Assembly: GCF_025370785.1 (NCBI RefSeq)
Contig: NZ_JAMXFA010000008.1
Span: 62,001-126,000 of the forward strand
Direction: 5' to 3'
DNA from: Laspinema olomoucense D3b
GTDB taxonomy: Bacteria > Cyanobacteriota > Cyanobacteriia > Cyanobacteriales > Laspinemataceae
DNA length: 64,000 bases
This document shows positions 53,689 through 62,706 of the stretch, in pieces (positions within the stretch are counted from its first letter, which is position 1; each line of letters begins with the position of its first letter). Below the pieces are notes generated by a model. It was not told the DNA's origin. It did no database searches and was given only the letters and a program-made list of their open reading frames with translations. The translations under genes were made by a program, and so were the position numbers.

Positions 53689-54411
53689 TTACAATTTCAA
53701 ATCCACAATTGGTTGTTCTGATGATGAAACTTGATGAAATCCAGGTTTCAAGACTTTATTAATGGGATATCGAAAAAAGCACTCTTGCCGTGAATAGTAT
53801 ATCCCCATTGAATTAATTAGGTATTTTCCCCGGTTTACCACTAAATACGCAACTTGTTGAACAATATTGTCCATACTTAAGGGGAATTTGCTTTTGGTTG
53901 TTCGGATATCCCATAAACACCCATTCATGAGTAGATTGGCATCAGCCTGTATCCAACTTGGATTTGGGATAAATGGCATTTCTGGTTCAGGGAGGATGAC
54001 ATCAAATGATGAGATTATTTGAGCCACATCTTCTATTGATTCTCGATAACTTGGCAACAACGATTTGGGACTATAAACATATAGATTTCGACTGGTTCGA
54101 GCTTGTTTATCGCCTAAAGCCATCAATATATACCTGGCCGGTCCCTCAAGCATTGGTTTATCCATTATCCGACCTGCCGCCGTCTCATGGAACCAACTCA
54201 CTTGCAATTTCCTGGCCAGGTTTTCCCTCACTGCATAAATTATTGCCATTCCTACCAAGGGAAAATCTGTTCCTTTTACTGGTGGAAAGTATATTTTGCT
54301 TAACTTTTGCTGATGTTCTTTGATTAAAACTGCTGCTTTTTGAGGGTCTATCAAGTTCAACACTGCATGATAGAACTCCCCTTTTTTCGCCAACTCTGAT
54401 GTTAATGACAT
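53689..54411 (-). CDS. Putative PD-(D/E)XK nuclease-like protein
   Basis: 240 aa from the ATG at 54411 with GAGGTG 6 nt upstream. QADANLLMNGCLWDIRTTKS (about 162-181) resembles the nuclease core A-D-x(n)-D-I-K-T-T, although the Lys is Arg here and a second K follows at TTK. QQVAYLVVNRGKYLINSMGIYY supplies the usual following helix and strand. Phage exonuclease or recombination proteins often have this layout. The family is not certain, and the changed lysine may impair activity. Confidence 0.6.
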   Translation of the reverse strand: MSLTSELAKKGEFYHAVLNLIDPQKAAVLIKEHQQKLSKIYFPPVKGTDFPLVGMAIIYAVRENLARKLQVSWFHETAAGRIMDKPMLEGPARYILMALGDKQARTSRNLYVYSPKSLLPSYRESIEDVAQIISSFDVILPEPEMPFIPNPSWIQADANLLMNGCLWDIRTTKSKFPLSMDNIVQQVAYLVVNRGKYLINSMGIYYSRQECFFRYPINKVLKPGFHQVSSSEQPIVDLKL

Positions 54412-54636
54412 TTGCACCTCAATAAATCTCACTCACTTCAGCGACAGCAAAATACAGCAAAATACACCAACATCCAACCCTGAACCTGAGTTCAATCCTG
54501 AGTTCAATCCTGAGTTCAACTTCCTTTCGTTATGCGATCGCCATTTCCCTCTCTGAATCCCTCTCTGAATCTCCGAATCACCATTAATGATTAGCTGTTG
54601 GGGATAGTTGTTGGGTCATTGACAATATCAGAACAA

Positions 54637-54725
54637 AGGAATAGTGGAGGAATAGTGGAGGAATAGTGGAGGAATAGTGGAGGAATAGTGGAGGAATAGT
54701 GGAGGAATAGTGGAGGAATAGCGGA
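54637..54725. repeat. 11-bp tandem repeat, about 8 units
   Basis: AGGAATAGTGG is repeated head to tail about eight times, the last unit slightly changed (AGGAATAGCGG). Eleven is not a multiple of three, so it is not a coding repeat. Just upstream, GAGTTCAATCCT is repeated three times near 54488-54520. Confidence 0.9.
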
Positions 54726-54844
54726 GACTCGCCCCTGACCCTTCTGCCCTAACCCATAATCAAACCCCAAATCAGAAACAAAATTAAAAACAGAAACAAA
54801 ATTAGAAACAGAAAACGTTTTTAGGAAACTGATTCTAAGAGAAA

Positions 54845-55050
54845 TGCAGGATAGGGGAATCGAACCCCTCAAATATTGATGCAGATTTCAACAAAACGCC
54901 CTTCCCCGTGTTAATCCTTTTGAGATTAACCCACAAATCAATGCAGTTAGGTGGATTCGCAAACTTGAATCTTACCGACTACCGGCTCAATATCCCTTTT
55001 CGGTCAGCCCTCCGTTTTAAGGCTCCAGTCACCAGGCTGGACAATCCTGC
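54845..55050 (-). tRNA. tRNA-like element with a large insertion (about 206 nt)
   Basis: On the - strand a 7-bp acceptor stem GCAGGAT (55050-55044) pairs with ATCCTGC (54852-54846), followed by discriminator A. Immediately after the 5' strand come TG and a D-arm (TCCAG...CTGGA with GG in the loop). Immediately before the 3' strand is a perfect T-arm, AGGGG-TTCGATT-CCCCT. A GCCTT/AGGGC hairpin is where the anticodon arm belongs, but its loop lacks U33. About 110-130 extra nt lie between, with hairpin GTTAATC/GATTAAC. An interrupted tRNA, a degenerate one, or a tRNA-like RNA are all possible. Confidence 0.45.
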
Positions 55051-55423
55051 GTCTATACTTACTCTAACAAAACATTAAAGTATAAGTCAAGTGTTTTGTG
55101 TTGATTACTAAAAAATCTAAGAAAACACCAATGGCGCTCGGAAACTGGTTGGAACAACAACGGCGCTTGGCATAACATTCAATGGCGCTCGAACATTCAA
55201 AGGCACTCGGTAACAAATCATTCAGGAGTCTGTCTAATGTTCGGAGTCTAATGTTCGGAGTTGTTGGCGAGTCTAATGTTCGGAGTCTAATGTTCGGAGT
55301 CTAATGTTCGGAGTTAATGTTCGGAGTTAAGCGAACATTCAAAAAAATAAAGCAATCATCCCCAAGCCCCGATGATGTAAGTGCTGACGCAAAGGCTCCG
55401 CCAACACTTACTGCTCTATTTTC
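55051..55423. repeat. Short direct repeats, non-coding
   Basis: GAGTCTAATGTTCG recurs at least five times between 55230 and 55320, and GGCGCT(C/T)GG(A/C) units lie at 55134-55190. A 64-codon frame from 55317 has no support. No gene seen. Confidence 0.65.
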
Positions 55424-55738
55424 TCAAGAATATCGATGGATTCTAGCATCCATTGCTAAAAGTTCTTCAAAACTGCATTCACCCGAGCCAAACCCCGAAA
55501 ACATCATTTGAAACATTGAATCTTGTTTGGCGCATATTTTAGCCCAAACCACTTGGTCTTGATAAATAAATGTCAAATCAAATGGTTGACGAAACTCATT
55601 GATTCTATATTTATCATCACCAATTTTAGTAGAGGATAATTGTTCAATATGAGTTTAAGTTAATGATTCACCATTTTCGTGCATTGACTTAGTGTAGTAT
55701 CCACAAGGCTTGAATTCTTCGTCAAATAATTTCAACAT
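55424..55738 (-). pseudogene. Hypothetical gene with one in-frame TAA
   Basis: From the ATG at 55738, 105 codons form one coherent chain (MLKLFDEEFKPCGYYTKSM; after the stop FRQPFDLTFIYQDQVVWAKI and ECSFEELLAMDARIH) interrupted only by TAA at codon 28 (55655-55657). It follows the gene at 55751 by 12 bp, as in an operon. Function unknown. A single substitution from Tyr would explain the stop. Confidence 0.55.
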
Positions 55739-55750
55739 GGTCAATCTCCA

Positions 55751-56227
55751 TTAAATATCACTGTATTTATGCGATAGCCTCTGAATCAAAAACTGTTGAA
55801 ATAATTGAAAAACTTCAAATCTTGTCGGTTTAACATCAAAGACTTGACCTAAAGCAATCCAAAATTTTGAGTCCTGATTATTTCCCAGACGATTATCTAC
55901 AATCACATGATGATAGGAATGCCGTTTCAATATAATCAGAGTTCCTGGTTTTTGAATTGGCAGTTTTAGTCTAGGTTGATTAATGCCTTTAGCGATTAAT
56001 CCATCATTTCTCAGTACCAAAAACGCATAATATTCTTGGGGTGCTGAGATAGTATCTTGATGTTTTCTTGCTTGACTACATCCCACATAATCTAAAGTCT
56101 TCCATCCCGTCCATTTTTTCTCTATTTTAAACCTTGGTAATGAGTATAAAAAAGGATAAAATTCTGACTCAAATCCTGCTTTAATAATCAAATTTTCTTC
56201 TATTCCAGTCCATTGTTTATCAATCAT
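55751..56227 (-). CDS. Possible 2-oxoglutarate/Fe(II) dioxygenase-like protein
   Basis: 158 aa. The order H-x-D (KHQDTI, about 56-58), then YAFLVLRNDG, then a distal His in LKRHSYHHVIVDNR with Arg fits the double-stranded beta-helix of 2OG-Fe(II) enzymes. Family and substrate are unknown. It starts 1 nt after the ASCH-like gene ends, so they are coupled. The motif evidence is thin. Confidence 0.5.
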   Translation of the reverse strand: MIDKQWTGIEENLIIKAGFESEFYPFLYSLPRFKIEKKWTGWKTLDYVGCSQARKHQDTISAPQEYYAFLVLRNDGLIAKGINQPRLKLPIQKPGTLIILKRHSYHHVIVDNRLGNNQDSKFWIALGQVFDVKPTRFEVFQLFQQFLIQRLSHKYSDI

Positions 56228-56228
56228 T

Positions 56229-56576
56229 TTACCACTTAATTAATTGACCCGAGAAAGGTAAACCATGAGTGCTACAAAAGAAATCAAAAAACTCATCGAT
56301 AGATTCAAAACCATCATCGTTGGCTAATTTCAACAAATTTTCCTCATTTAGTTCTAAATCATCCAAATAAACTTTGTCTTCTTCTATTTTAATATCATGG
56401 ACTGCAATAGCGGTGGATTCTCTTAAGAAATGAGAGAGTTTTGTTCTCATGCCGGTGTACAACATCAGTTTATCTCCCACAACAAAGCGACGTTTTCGAT
56501 ATCCTCTAATTGTTTGTCGTTTAGTTCCCGACTGGACAGCCATTGCAAATCTTTTTTGAAAATTTATAGCTGGCAT
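56229..56576 (-). CDS. ASCH-domain-like protein
   Basis: 115 aa from the ATG at 56576 with GGGAGAA 5 nt upstream. NFQKRFAMAVQSGTKRQTIR, then RFVVGDKLMLYTGMRTK, is the ASCH pattern: a basic K-x-x-T-I-R substrate region followed by a strand with GD. ASCH proteins bind or modify nucleosides/RNA (some deacetylate N4-acetylcytidine). The short length is normal. Confidence 0.75.
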   Translation of the reverse strand: MPAINFQKRFAMAVQSGTKRQTIRGYRKRRFVVGDKLMLYTGMRTKLSHFLRESTAIAVHDIKIEEDKVYLDDLELNEENLLKLANDDGFESIDEFFDFFCSTHGLPFSGQLIKW

Positions 56577-56636
56577 AACTTTCTCCCGGGAAAAGCAATT
56601 TAAGTGTATTGGCTTGGATTCGATTGGCAGAATCAT

Positions 56637-57138
56637 CTCATAACAATGGGACCATTTCTAATCAAACTGGGACCATGAGACAGAATAGGATGAGGATGCG
56701 TTCGACTGGCGCATGATTTGACCACTGAACACCTAACTGAAGACCTACTGAAGACCTAACTGACGGCTGAAACCTTTGCTCTATATAGATTCTGAAGACT
56801 TGAAGACTAACTTTTCTAAAAGTTGCATCAGAAAATTAGAGGATTGATTTAATGGCGATCGCCACCTAAATTAAGTTGAGGATAAGTTTTAAGCATCGCC
56901 GGTCTTCAAAAAAACTGAAACCTAGCCCCAGACTATGATAGAGGTCTTCAACAAGGTCTTCAACAAGGTCTTCAGCAAGGTCTTCAGGACAGGTGTTCAG
57001 GCCAAAACAGACGCTCGTATGGGTTTCATCTATGGATTGATGACCAAAACCCACCATCGACTGGATTCTGAAGCAAGTTCTGGCTCATCCATATCATCCG
57101 TCAAGGGGTCTTAAAACATTTAGTTTGCATAAAACGAA
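56637..57138. repeat. Gene-free gap with opposed GAAGACCT / AGGTCTTC motifs
   Basis: CTGAAGACCTA-type units occur at 56731-56764, and AGGTCTTCA(A/G)CA units at 56942, 56957, 56972 and 56987 in the reverse orientation. They would pair across about 200 bp. A 63-codon frame over the second cluster (repeating EDLV) is a by-product of the repeats. No gene seen. Confidence 0.6.
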
Positions 57139-58071
57139 CTAGGACAGAGTTGACAAAGATTGAAGAGAACGATTATGCTGGAAGGACCAACCACTTTGTT
57201 GTTCAAGGGCAACGAGGTGGGCATAAGTGTCGGGATTATAAGCTATGGCATTAGACAAATCATTGACCGATGCCAGAACACAAAACGAACAAGACAAGCG
57301 TTCATTGCCATGACCTAAAACATAAGCTGGATGACAAAGCCAGCCATCAACGGCTTTAGAATCAGTCAATTGTCGGCGGCGTTGTCAATCTTCTACACTG
57401 GTTCCACATTGATTCCAGACTTGCTCAATATCCCAATCATGAATAGGAAGCCAGTCAAAGGCCAATCTACCAGAGGGGTTAGCTTTCCATCTTTTCCATG
57501 CCTCATCTGGAGATAATTCAATCAATTTTGTGGTAGTGATATTTTTTCTAACTGACAGATTTGGTTTATTTGCTCTATTCCGAGATTCGTCTGCTCTTAT
57601 CCCCATAGCTGAGACTACCAATTTAAACTGTCTTAAGTATTTGTTTATTGGTTGAATTTTCAAGTCACTGGTGCAATATCTGGCATTGGCACTGCTCCAG
57701 AATGGTTTGCTGTTCCCTTGACTATTTAATGTTTCATATCTGGCTTCCCATCTATCTATCATGTCCCCCTGGCAACGCCGAACCACCACTAAGGGTAAGT
57801 TACTCTCCGATGCCAACTTCTCCACAAATTCTGATGTCTGCGGCCATTCAATTCTGCCCAAATCTGCATGGATAACGAATATGTGACATTGCCAGTTTTC
57901 TGTTTTAGCTCTCTTGCTCAAATACCTTAACATTGCCTGTGAATCTTTCCCCCCACTGATATTTATTGCTAATGCTGTTTCTTTTCTCTTTAATATTTCT
58001 GTTATTGTTTCCGAAAATGTTTCTGTTTCTGTTTCTGAGAAAAAAGAAAGTTGAGTAAATTTTTGATTCAT
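57139..58071 (-). pseudogene. PAPS-reductase-like PP-loop protein, interrupted by one TGA
   Basis: The ATG at 58071 opens MNQKFTQLSFF, and the frame runs to TGA at 57387-57385. It resumes in the same frame with QRRRQLTDSKAVDGWLCHPA and ends at 57139. The ATP-binding PP-loop is NISGGKDSQAM; downstream are SANARYCTSDLKI, SAMGIRADESRNR and, after the stop, HPAYVLGHGNERLSCSFC, the conserved Cys-containing end of phage PAPS-reductase-family proteins. Both halves are needed for a normal protein, so the TGA (following Val-Glu-Asp) probably inactivates it unless read through. Relatives act in sulfur transfer or DNA phosphorothioation (DndC type) or are phage enzymes of unknown use. Confidence 0.75.
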
Positions 58072-58174
58072 AAGGCAATTTTGACGCGGATGCTCAAGTA
58101 GCTTGGGAGTCTTTTCTGAATTTATTGCCAATGCCGTTTTGACTGTAATAATTCCTGCTACTAGGCCCCAGTGT

Positions 58175-58459
58175 TTATTTCCAGACCACTCCGATATCTC
58201 TGGCTTTGCACCCTCGGCTTCGCAGGTTTTCCCAGGTTCCGGTCGGGTAAGCGGTCAAAGTAGATAGCCAATCATCCATGACTGTAACGGGAATTCTGTG
58301 CTTTATGCAAAGTTCACCCAAATTTAAAGGTGTAAACTTACCCGTTGATTCGATAATTTGGTTAAAGTCCTGTTGAATCAACGGCCCCAACTCAGCATAA
58401 AGTTCTTTTAACTTTTTGACGTAGACTTTACCCCTCAATCCGTACAATTGGTGTTGCAT
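58175..58459 (-). CDS. Small hypothetical protein, partner of the PAPS-reductase-like gene
   Basis: 94 aa from the ATG at 58459 with GGAGGG 5 nt upstream. QLYGLRGKVYVKKLKELYAE and HRIPVTVMDDWLSTLTAY are recognisable features of a compact helical protein, but I do not know the family. It lies about 100 bp upstream of the PP-loop gene on the same strand. Confidence 0.6.
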   Translation of the reverse strand: MQHQLYGLRGKVYVKKLKELYAELGPLIQQDFNQIIESTGKFTPLNLGELCIKHRIPVTVMDDWLSTLTAYPTGTWENLRSRGCKARDIGVVWK

Positions 58460-58680
58460 ATTCCCTCCGGTGATTAATTGCTTGACAAACTGAAGTGAAA
58501 AACTCAGTAAATTCAACGAAAGTTATTTATATGATAGCAAATTATTAATAAAATTCTTGAATAAAATGAGATTAAATATCAATACACAACAAGAACGATT
58601 CAGTTTAATAGGAGGTTTACAAAGTCAGGATATTATGATAATCTATGAAGGAGAATTAAACGAAAAAAGAGAGGGGAAAG

Positions 58681-60051
58681 ATGGCAGAAGCGTTTGAATA
58701 TTTAAGAGAGAGAATTAAAGACAGTTTTTGGTTAGGCAAAGAAATCCTGACTATCACAGAGGATATTAACAACGTCTTAAATACTCCTCAAGAATGGTTT
58801 AGGAATCTGCCATTGGTTCAATTTGTTGAATCAATGGGTGAACCAGTATTTGAACCTATTAAAAAAGTCATTGAGATAGCAAAAGAAGCCCGAGATATCA
58901 TTACCGCAGCAGTTTTGTTAACCCTAGAGTCGATTTACGGAGTTAATTTAGCTTTTAATAGTAAAACCCATGAAGATTTAGCACAAGTGGGAAATACTAT
59001 GTTAAACAATAATAGTTTCGGAACAACAGAATATAATCTCTATATCAGAGCAATCGATGCCCATAATGTGAATTTAAAATTACCAGAATTATCTCAAAAA
59101 TTAGCGGAGATTGAAGAATTAGTAGATTCAATTCCGGAAATGGCAGAAGATGCACAAAATGTCATGCGGCAAAAAGAAGGAGATGCTTATGCGTTCCTTC
59201 ATCAAACTAAAAACGAAATGGAAGCCCTATTAGAAACAGCAGAAGGTGCAGCCCGAACCCAAGCCAGAAGAATATTAAATCAAGTCATAAAATTATTGGA
59301 AAAATTTGCTGAACCCATTGAAGAAGAACCAGAAAAAGGAGCAATAATTTTAGCTCCAGTAGCCGCAGTAGCAGTACCCACTGTAGTAACAATCACAACT
59401 CTAGTTACTCAAATTGCTAATTTCTTCCTAACTGGGATTCTGTTGAAATCGATGGCTACGTCAGTAGCCACAGCTTTAGCTCAAGTATCAGCTAGTGTTG
59501 TTCTTAAATATTTCTCCGCAACCGGCGCTAATGGTTTACGATTTCTCGCTGCTGATGCTTTAAGAAATAATGTTCATCTTCTCCCCAAAATCTGGAGATA
59601 TACCGCTATGCAAGGATTCGCCTGGGGATTCTTAATGGCTTATGCTCCTTTCATTGTCTTATCCTCTATTATCATCATTGCAGCAATTCGCTTATCTCAA
59701 GATGAACAAGGATTTGCTGAACATTTTTATGTGTTCGCCGACAATGATAATGCACCCGCCTTTGCTTATTCCAATATCTTAAATCCTAATCAGATTCGTG
59801 ATGAATTGCATAAGATTAAAAATGATTTAGTCCAAATTAATGATAACGCAGTTCAATATCAAACCATTATGGGATTAGGTATCGATTTCGTAGAAGGAGC
59901 CAATGGTAAAGAACCAAAAGTCGTAGAATCTTATGATTTATCAGGACCTTCCCCTGTAAAAATTCCTAACTCAGTAGCTCAAGAATTTTATGACCAATTC
60001 AGTGCCAAACATAATATCGGCACTCCCTCTGGTCAATGGAAACCTGTTTAA
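58681..60051 (+). CDS. Membrane protein, possibly phage structural or secretion-related
   Basis: 456 aa. The first ~210 residues are helical, with coiled-coil-like stretches (ELSQKLAEIEELVDSIPEMA). Hydrophobic helices follow at about 222-240 (ILAPVAAVAVPTVVTITTLV), 245-275 and 315-335 (FLMAYAPFIVLSSIIIIAAI). The last ~110 residues are soluble. No enzyme motif. It starts a + strand transcript divergent from the gene at 58459 and is followed closely by the 855-aa fusion gene. Confidence 0.6.
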   Translation: MAEAFEYLRERIKDSFWLGKEILTITEDINNVLNTPQEWFRNLPLVQFVESMGEPVFEPIKKVIEIAKEARDIITAAVLLTLESIYGVNLAFNSKTHEDLAQVGNTMLNNNSFGTTEYNLYIRAIDAHNVNLKLPELSQKLAEIEELVDSIPEMAEDAQNVMRQKEGDAYAFLHQTKNEMEALLETAEGAARTQARRILNQVIKLLEKFAEPIEEEPEKGAIILAPVAAVAVPTVVTITTLVTQIANFFLTGILLKSMATSVATALAQVSASVVLKYFSATGANGLRFLAADALRNNVHLLPKIWRYTAMQGFAWGFLMAYAPFIVLSSIIIIAAIRLSQDEQGFAEHFYVFADNDNAPAFAYSNILNPNQIRDELHKIKNDLVQINDNAVQYQTIMGLGIDFVEGANGKEPKVVESYDLSGPSPVKIPNSVAQEFYDQFSAKHNIGTPSGQWKPV

Positions 60052-60086
60052 TACACCAGTCTAATCAAATTAAATGGAACTCAGTC

Positions 60087-62654
60087 ATGCCAATTATAAT
60101 TAAACCAGGATTTGCTTCATCTGTACGAACTCAAATTCTATCAGCAGTAGATACAGTAATAGAAAAAGCTCCATTATATCAAGCAGCAGTAGGTGATAGA
60201 GGCGGTAAAATGCGCTATTCTATGACCAATTGCGGAACATTTGGCTGGTGGTCAACTCAAGGATATACGAAAATTAATCCAATGACCAATCAACGATGGC
60301 CGGATATTCCACCGGCAATTTTAAATCTGATTCAACCTATTGGAGAAAAAGTATATCCGGGGTTTCAACTCCAAACTGTGGCAATCGATGTTTTTGATAT
60401 GGATATGAATCGGCCAGATAAACCGATTCTGAATTTCCATCAAGATACAAGTGAACGTAATAAACAAGCTCCCATTATTTCAATATCCTTTGGTAGTGGT
60501 ACTTTCATTGTTGCTGGTCAAGTTGATGGTCAAGGTCGTATTCCTGCCGCTCAACTTCGTCGCATCAACCGAACCATGACTACTACTTATGAACTAAAAG
60601 ATGCTGATTTAGTTGTTTTATATGGTGATGAACGTTTATGTTTCTATGGAGCCGGTAAAGTCTCTGAATCATCAGAATTAGGGAATAAACGTATCAGTAT
60701 CACAGGAAGGATGGTAGACCCATTAAATCAAGAAGATAAACCTATTATTTTCTCATTTGTGGGAAATCAATCGATTGAAACTTTAACTCCTCCAATCATT
60801 GAAAAAATGGAGGACGCAATGACCTTTAGAAAAACATTAAATCCTCAACCGAAAAATCCATCTGAAATTTTAGTAGGTTCTTTACCTGGATTTGATAGAC
60901 CTACTATTACTTATCTCAGAAGTAAAAAATATCCCAGTGTATTTATTTACAATATGGGGAATGAAAATGTACCACAAACATATCCAGTACGCAATGTGGG
61001 AAATGAACCAGCCCCATTAATGGAAATGTTGGAAGAAGCAGATTATCTATTATTGGCAACTAATGGCACAGAAAAAAGAACTCAATACGCCAAAAATTAC
61101 TTTGAAACATTAAATAAACCAATTTGGGAAGTTTTGGTGGAGGATGAAAGAACAGATGAAGGGGAACCGGAAAATATTCCAGATGTTCCAGAGGAAGAAC
61201 CACCATCCACACTATCGCCAAATAGGAGAGCAAATTCAATAGGTCATTGTCGAGTAACCAATATTAGAGATACCGGCTCTTTTGGTTTTTCTTCAACTAA
61301 TTGGCATACTCCAGACTATTCCCGGGTTTATATTGGTCGAGGTGGTAGTCAAGGTATTGCCCGTAGTCCTATGAATAATCCCTATCCAATTGGTAAAGAA
61401 GGAACCCGCGAAGATGTTTTAGACAAATTCCGTAAATATTCCTGGCCTCTAATTCGAGATGAATTGGCTCCTTTTTATCCAGCTATATATAATGTAGCTT
61501 CTTTATTAGCTCAAGGAAAACCTGTAGAATTAGTTTGTCACTGTGACCCATTACCTTGTCATGGACACATAATTCACAAAGCTGCTTTGTGGATGATTGA
61601 AAATAATCGTGTCCCTTATGAACCTGATGCTCCAGTTGAAAGTGATACTCGGCTTCATCTGGGCATGGCTGGGCTAAGTAATCTTATTGGAAACTTGACT
61701 CCCAGAATGGAATTGGAGATTGAAACATTATTAAAGAATAAACATCGAAAATGGTATCTTAAACTGAATGATGTTCCTACTCGAAATCCTGTGGTTCATA
61801 TCCGAGATAATCCAGGATTTGATAGATTTGTTCAACAATATTTGATTAGTCAAAAATATCAAGATGTAGTAGTTCATGGACAATTACCTTCTAATTTACC
61901 CACTGACTTAAATTGGACTACTTCCTCTGAACCTTTAACTTCTAACTTGAACTATCTCTTTGTTCAATGGGATGCTGAGGATACCGAACTTCAGCAATTA
62001 ATGCAACAATTTAATCAACTAAATAAAACATTGATTGCTTATGTCAGAAAACCAAAAATAAATTTACCTGACCCAATTCCTAAATTAGATGACCCCCAAC
62101 GATTTGCTAAATATGGTGCCGCTGTTCCAAATGGTTCTTATGTTGCAGTAATTGGGTCAAGAAAATTTCGCTCGGCTGCCTGGGCAAAAGGTGCTATCAC
62201 TCAATTTATTAATGCTTTACCTGGTGATTGTAAAATTGTCAGTGGTGGAGCTAAAGGGGCTGATTCTTATGCTGAAGATGCAGCCATTGCCCGTGGATTA
62301 CCTATTATCGTTCATCCAGCTAATTGGGTTCAAACTCCTAAACGTGATGCTACTGGACAAATTGACCCTAATTGGAGACCTAAATTAATTCCTTCTGACC
62401 GACGAATAGAAGATTCAAATGAACGAAGCAATGCCGGTACAGAACGGAATAAGGTGATTGTTGATGATTGTAATTGTCTTTATGCTTTCATCGTTAGGGG
62501 TGGTTCCAGTGGTAGTGAAGATGCAACTCAATATGCCGCTCTTAAAGATAAACACAACTTGGAAATGGTATTTGAAGAAGGAGCCGAAGAAGTTGAGAGA
62601 GTTAACTCAAGACGCAGTACCATGAATCTCTTCTTCTTTGAAGAAGGTGTTTAA
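60087..62654 (+). CDS. AlkB-like / DUF4326 / SLOG (DprA-like) fusion protein
   Basis: 855 aa from the ATG at 60087; an earlier frame start at 60036 overlaps the previous gene. Residues 1-215 resemble AlkB 2OG-Fe(II) dioxygenases: FHQDTSERN gives His118 and Asp120, then ISISFGSGTF and an Arg-containing end KRISITGRM. Residues about 230-370 are an unassigned alpha/beta unit. About 380-520 are DUF4326-like: SRVYIGRGG...ARSPMNNPYPIG and ELVCHCDPLPCHGHII. The C-terminal ~165 residues are a SLOG/DprA-type Rossmann fold: YVAVIGSRKF, KIVSGGAKGADSYAEDAA and ERNKVIVDDCNCLYAFI. Such domains bind nucleotides or NAD-derived ligands. Confidence 0.82.
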   Translation: MPIIIKPGFASSVRTQILSAVDTVIEKAPLYQAAVGDRGGKMRYSMTNCGTFGWWSTQGYTKINPMTNQRWPDIPPAILNLIQPIGEKVYPGFQLQTVAIDVFDMDMNRPDKPILNFHQDTSERNKQAPIISISFGSGTFIVAGQVDGQGRIPAAQLRRINRTMTTTYELKDADLVVLYGDERLCFYGAGKVSESSELGNKRISITGRMVDPLNQEDKPIIFSFVGNQSIETLTPPIIEKMEDAMTFRKTLNPQPKNPSEILVGSLPGFDRPTITYLRSKKYPSVFIYNMGNENVPQTYPVRNVGNEPAPLMEMLEEADYLLLATNGTEKRTQYAKNYFETLNKPIWEVLVEDERTDEGEPENIPDVPEEEPPSTLSPNRRANSIGHCRVTNIRDTGSFGFSSTNWHTPDYSRVYIGRGGSQGIARSPMNNPYPIGKEGTREDVLDKFRKYSWPLIRDELAPFYPAIYNVASLLAQGKPVELVCHCDPLPCHGHIIHKAALWMIENNRVPYEPDAPVESDTRLHLGMAGLSNLIGNLTPRMELEIETLLKNKHRKWYLKLNDVPTRNPVVHIRDNPGFDRFVQQYLISQKYQDVVVHGQLPSNLPTDLNWTTSSEPLTSNLNYLFVQWDAEDTELQQLMQQFNQLNKTLIAYVRKPKINLPDPIPKLDDPQRFAKYGAAVPNGSYVAVIGSRKFRSAAWAKGAITQFINALPGDCKIVSGGAKGADSYAEDAAIARGLPIIVHPANWVQTPKRDATGQIDPNWRPKLIPSDRRIEDSNERSNAGTERNKVIVDDCNCLYAFIVRGGSSGSEDATQYAALKDKHNLEMVFEEGAEEVERVNSRRSTMNLFFFEEGV

Positions 62655-62706
62655 AAAGACTGAACTGAATCTGAACTGAATATTATACACAATACAGGAG
62701 AAAATC

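Noticed and set aside
54845-55050. tmRNA
   Set aside because: Too short, and I find no tag-peptide reading frame or tmRNA-type acceptor.
45617-57387. Recoding of TGA to Trp in the phage-like element
   Set aside because: Other genes in the element use TGA as a normal terminal stop (for example at 43847, 48058 and 36662), and one of the internal stops is TAA.
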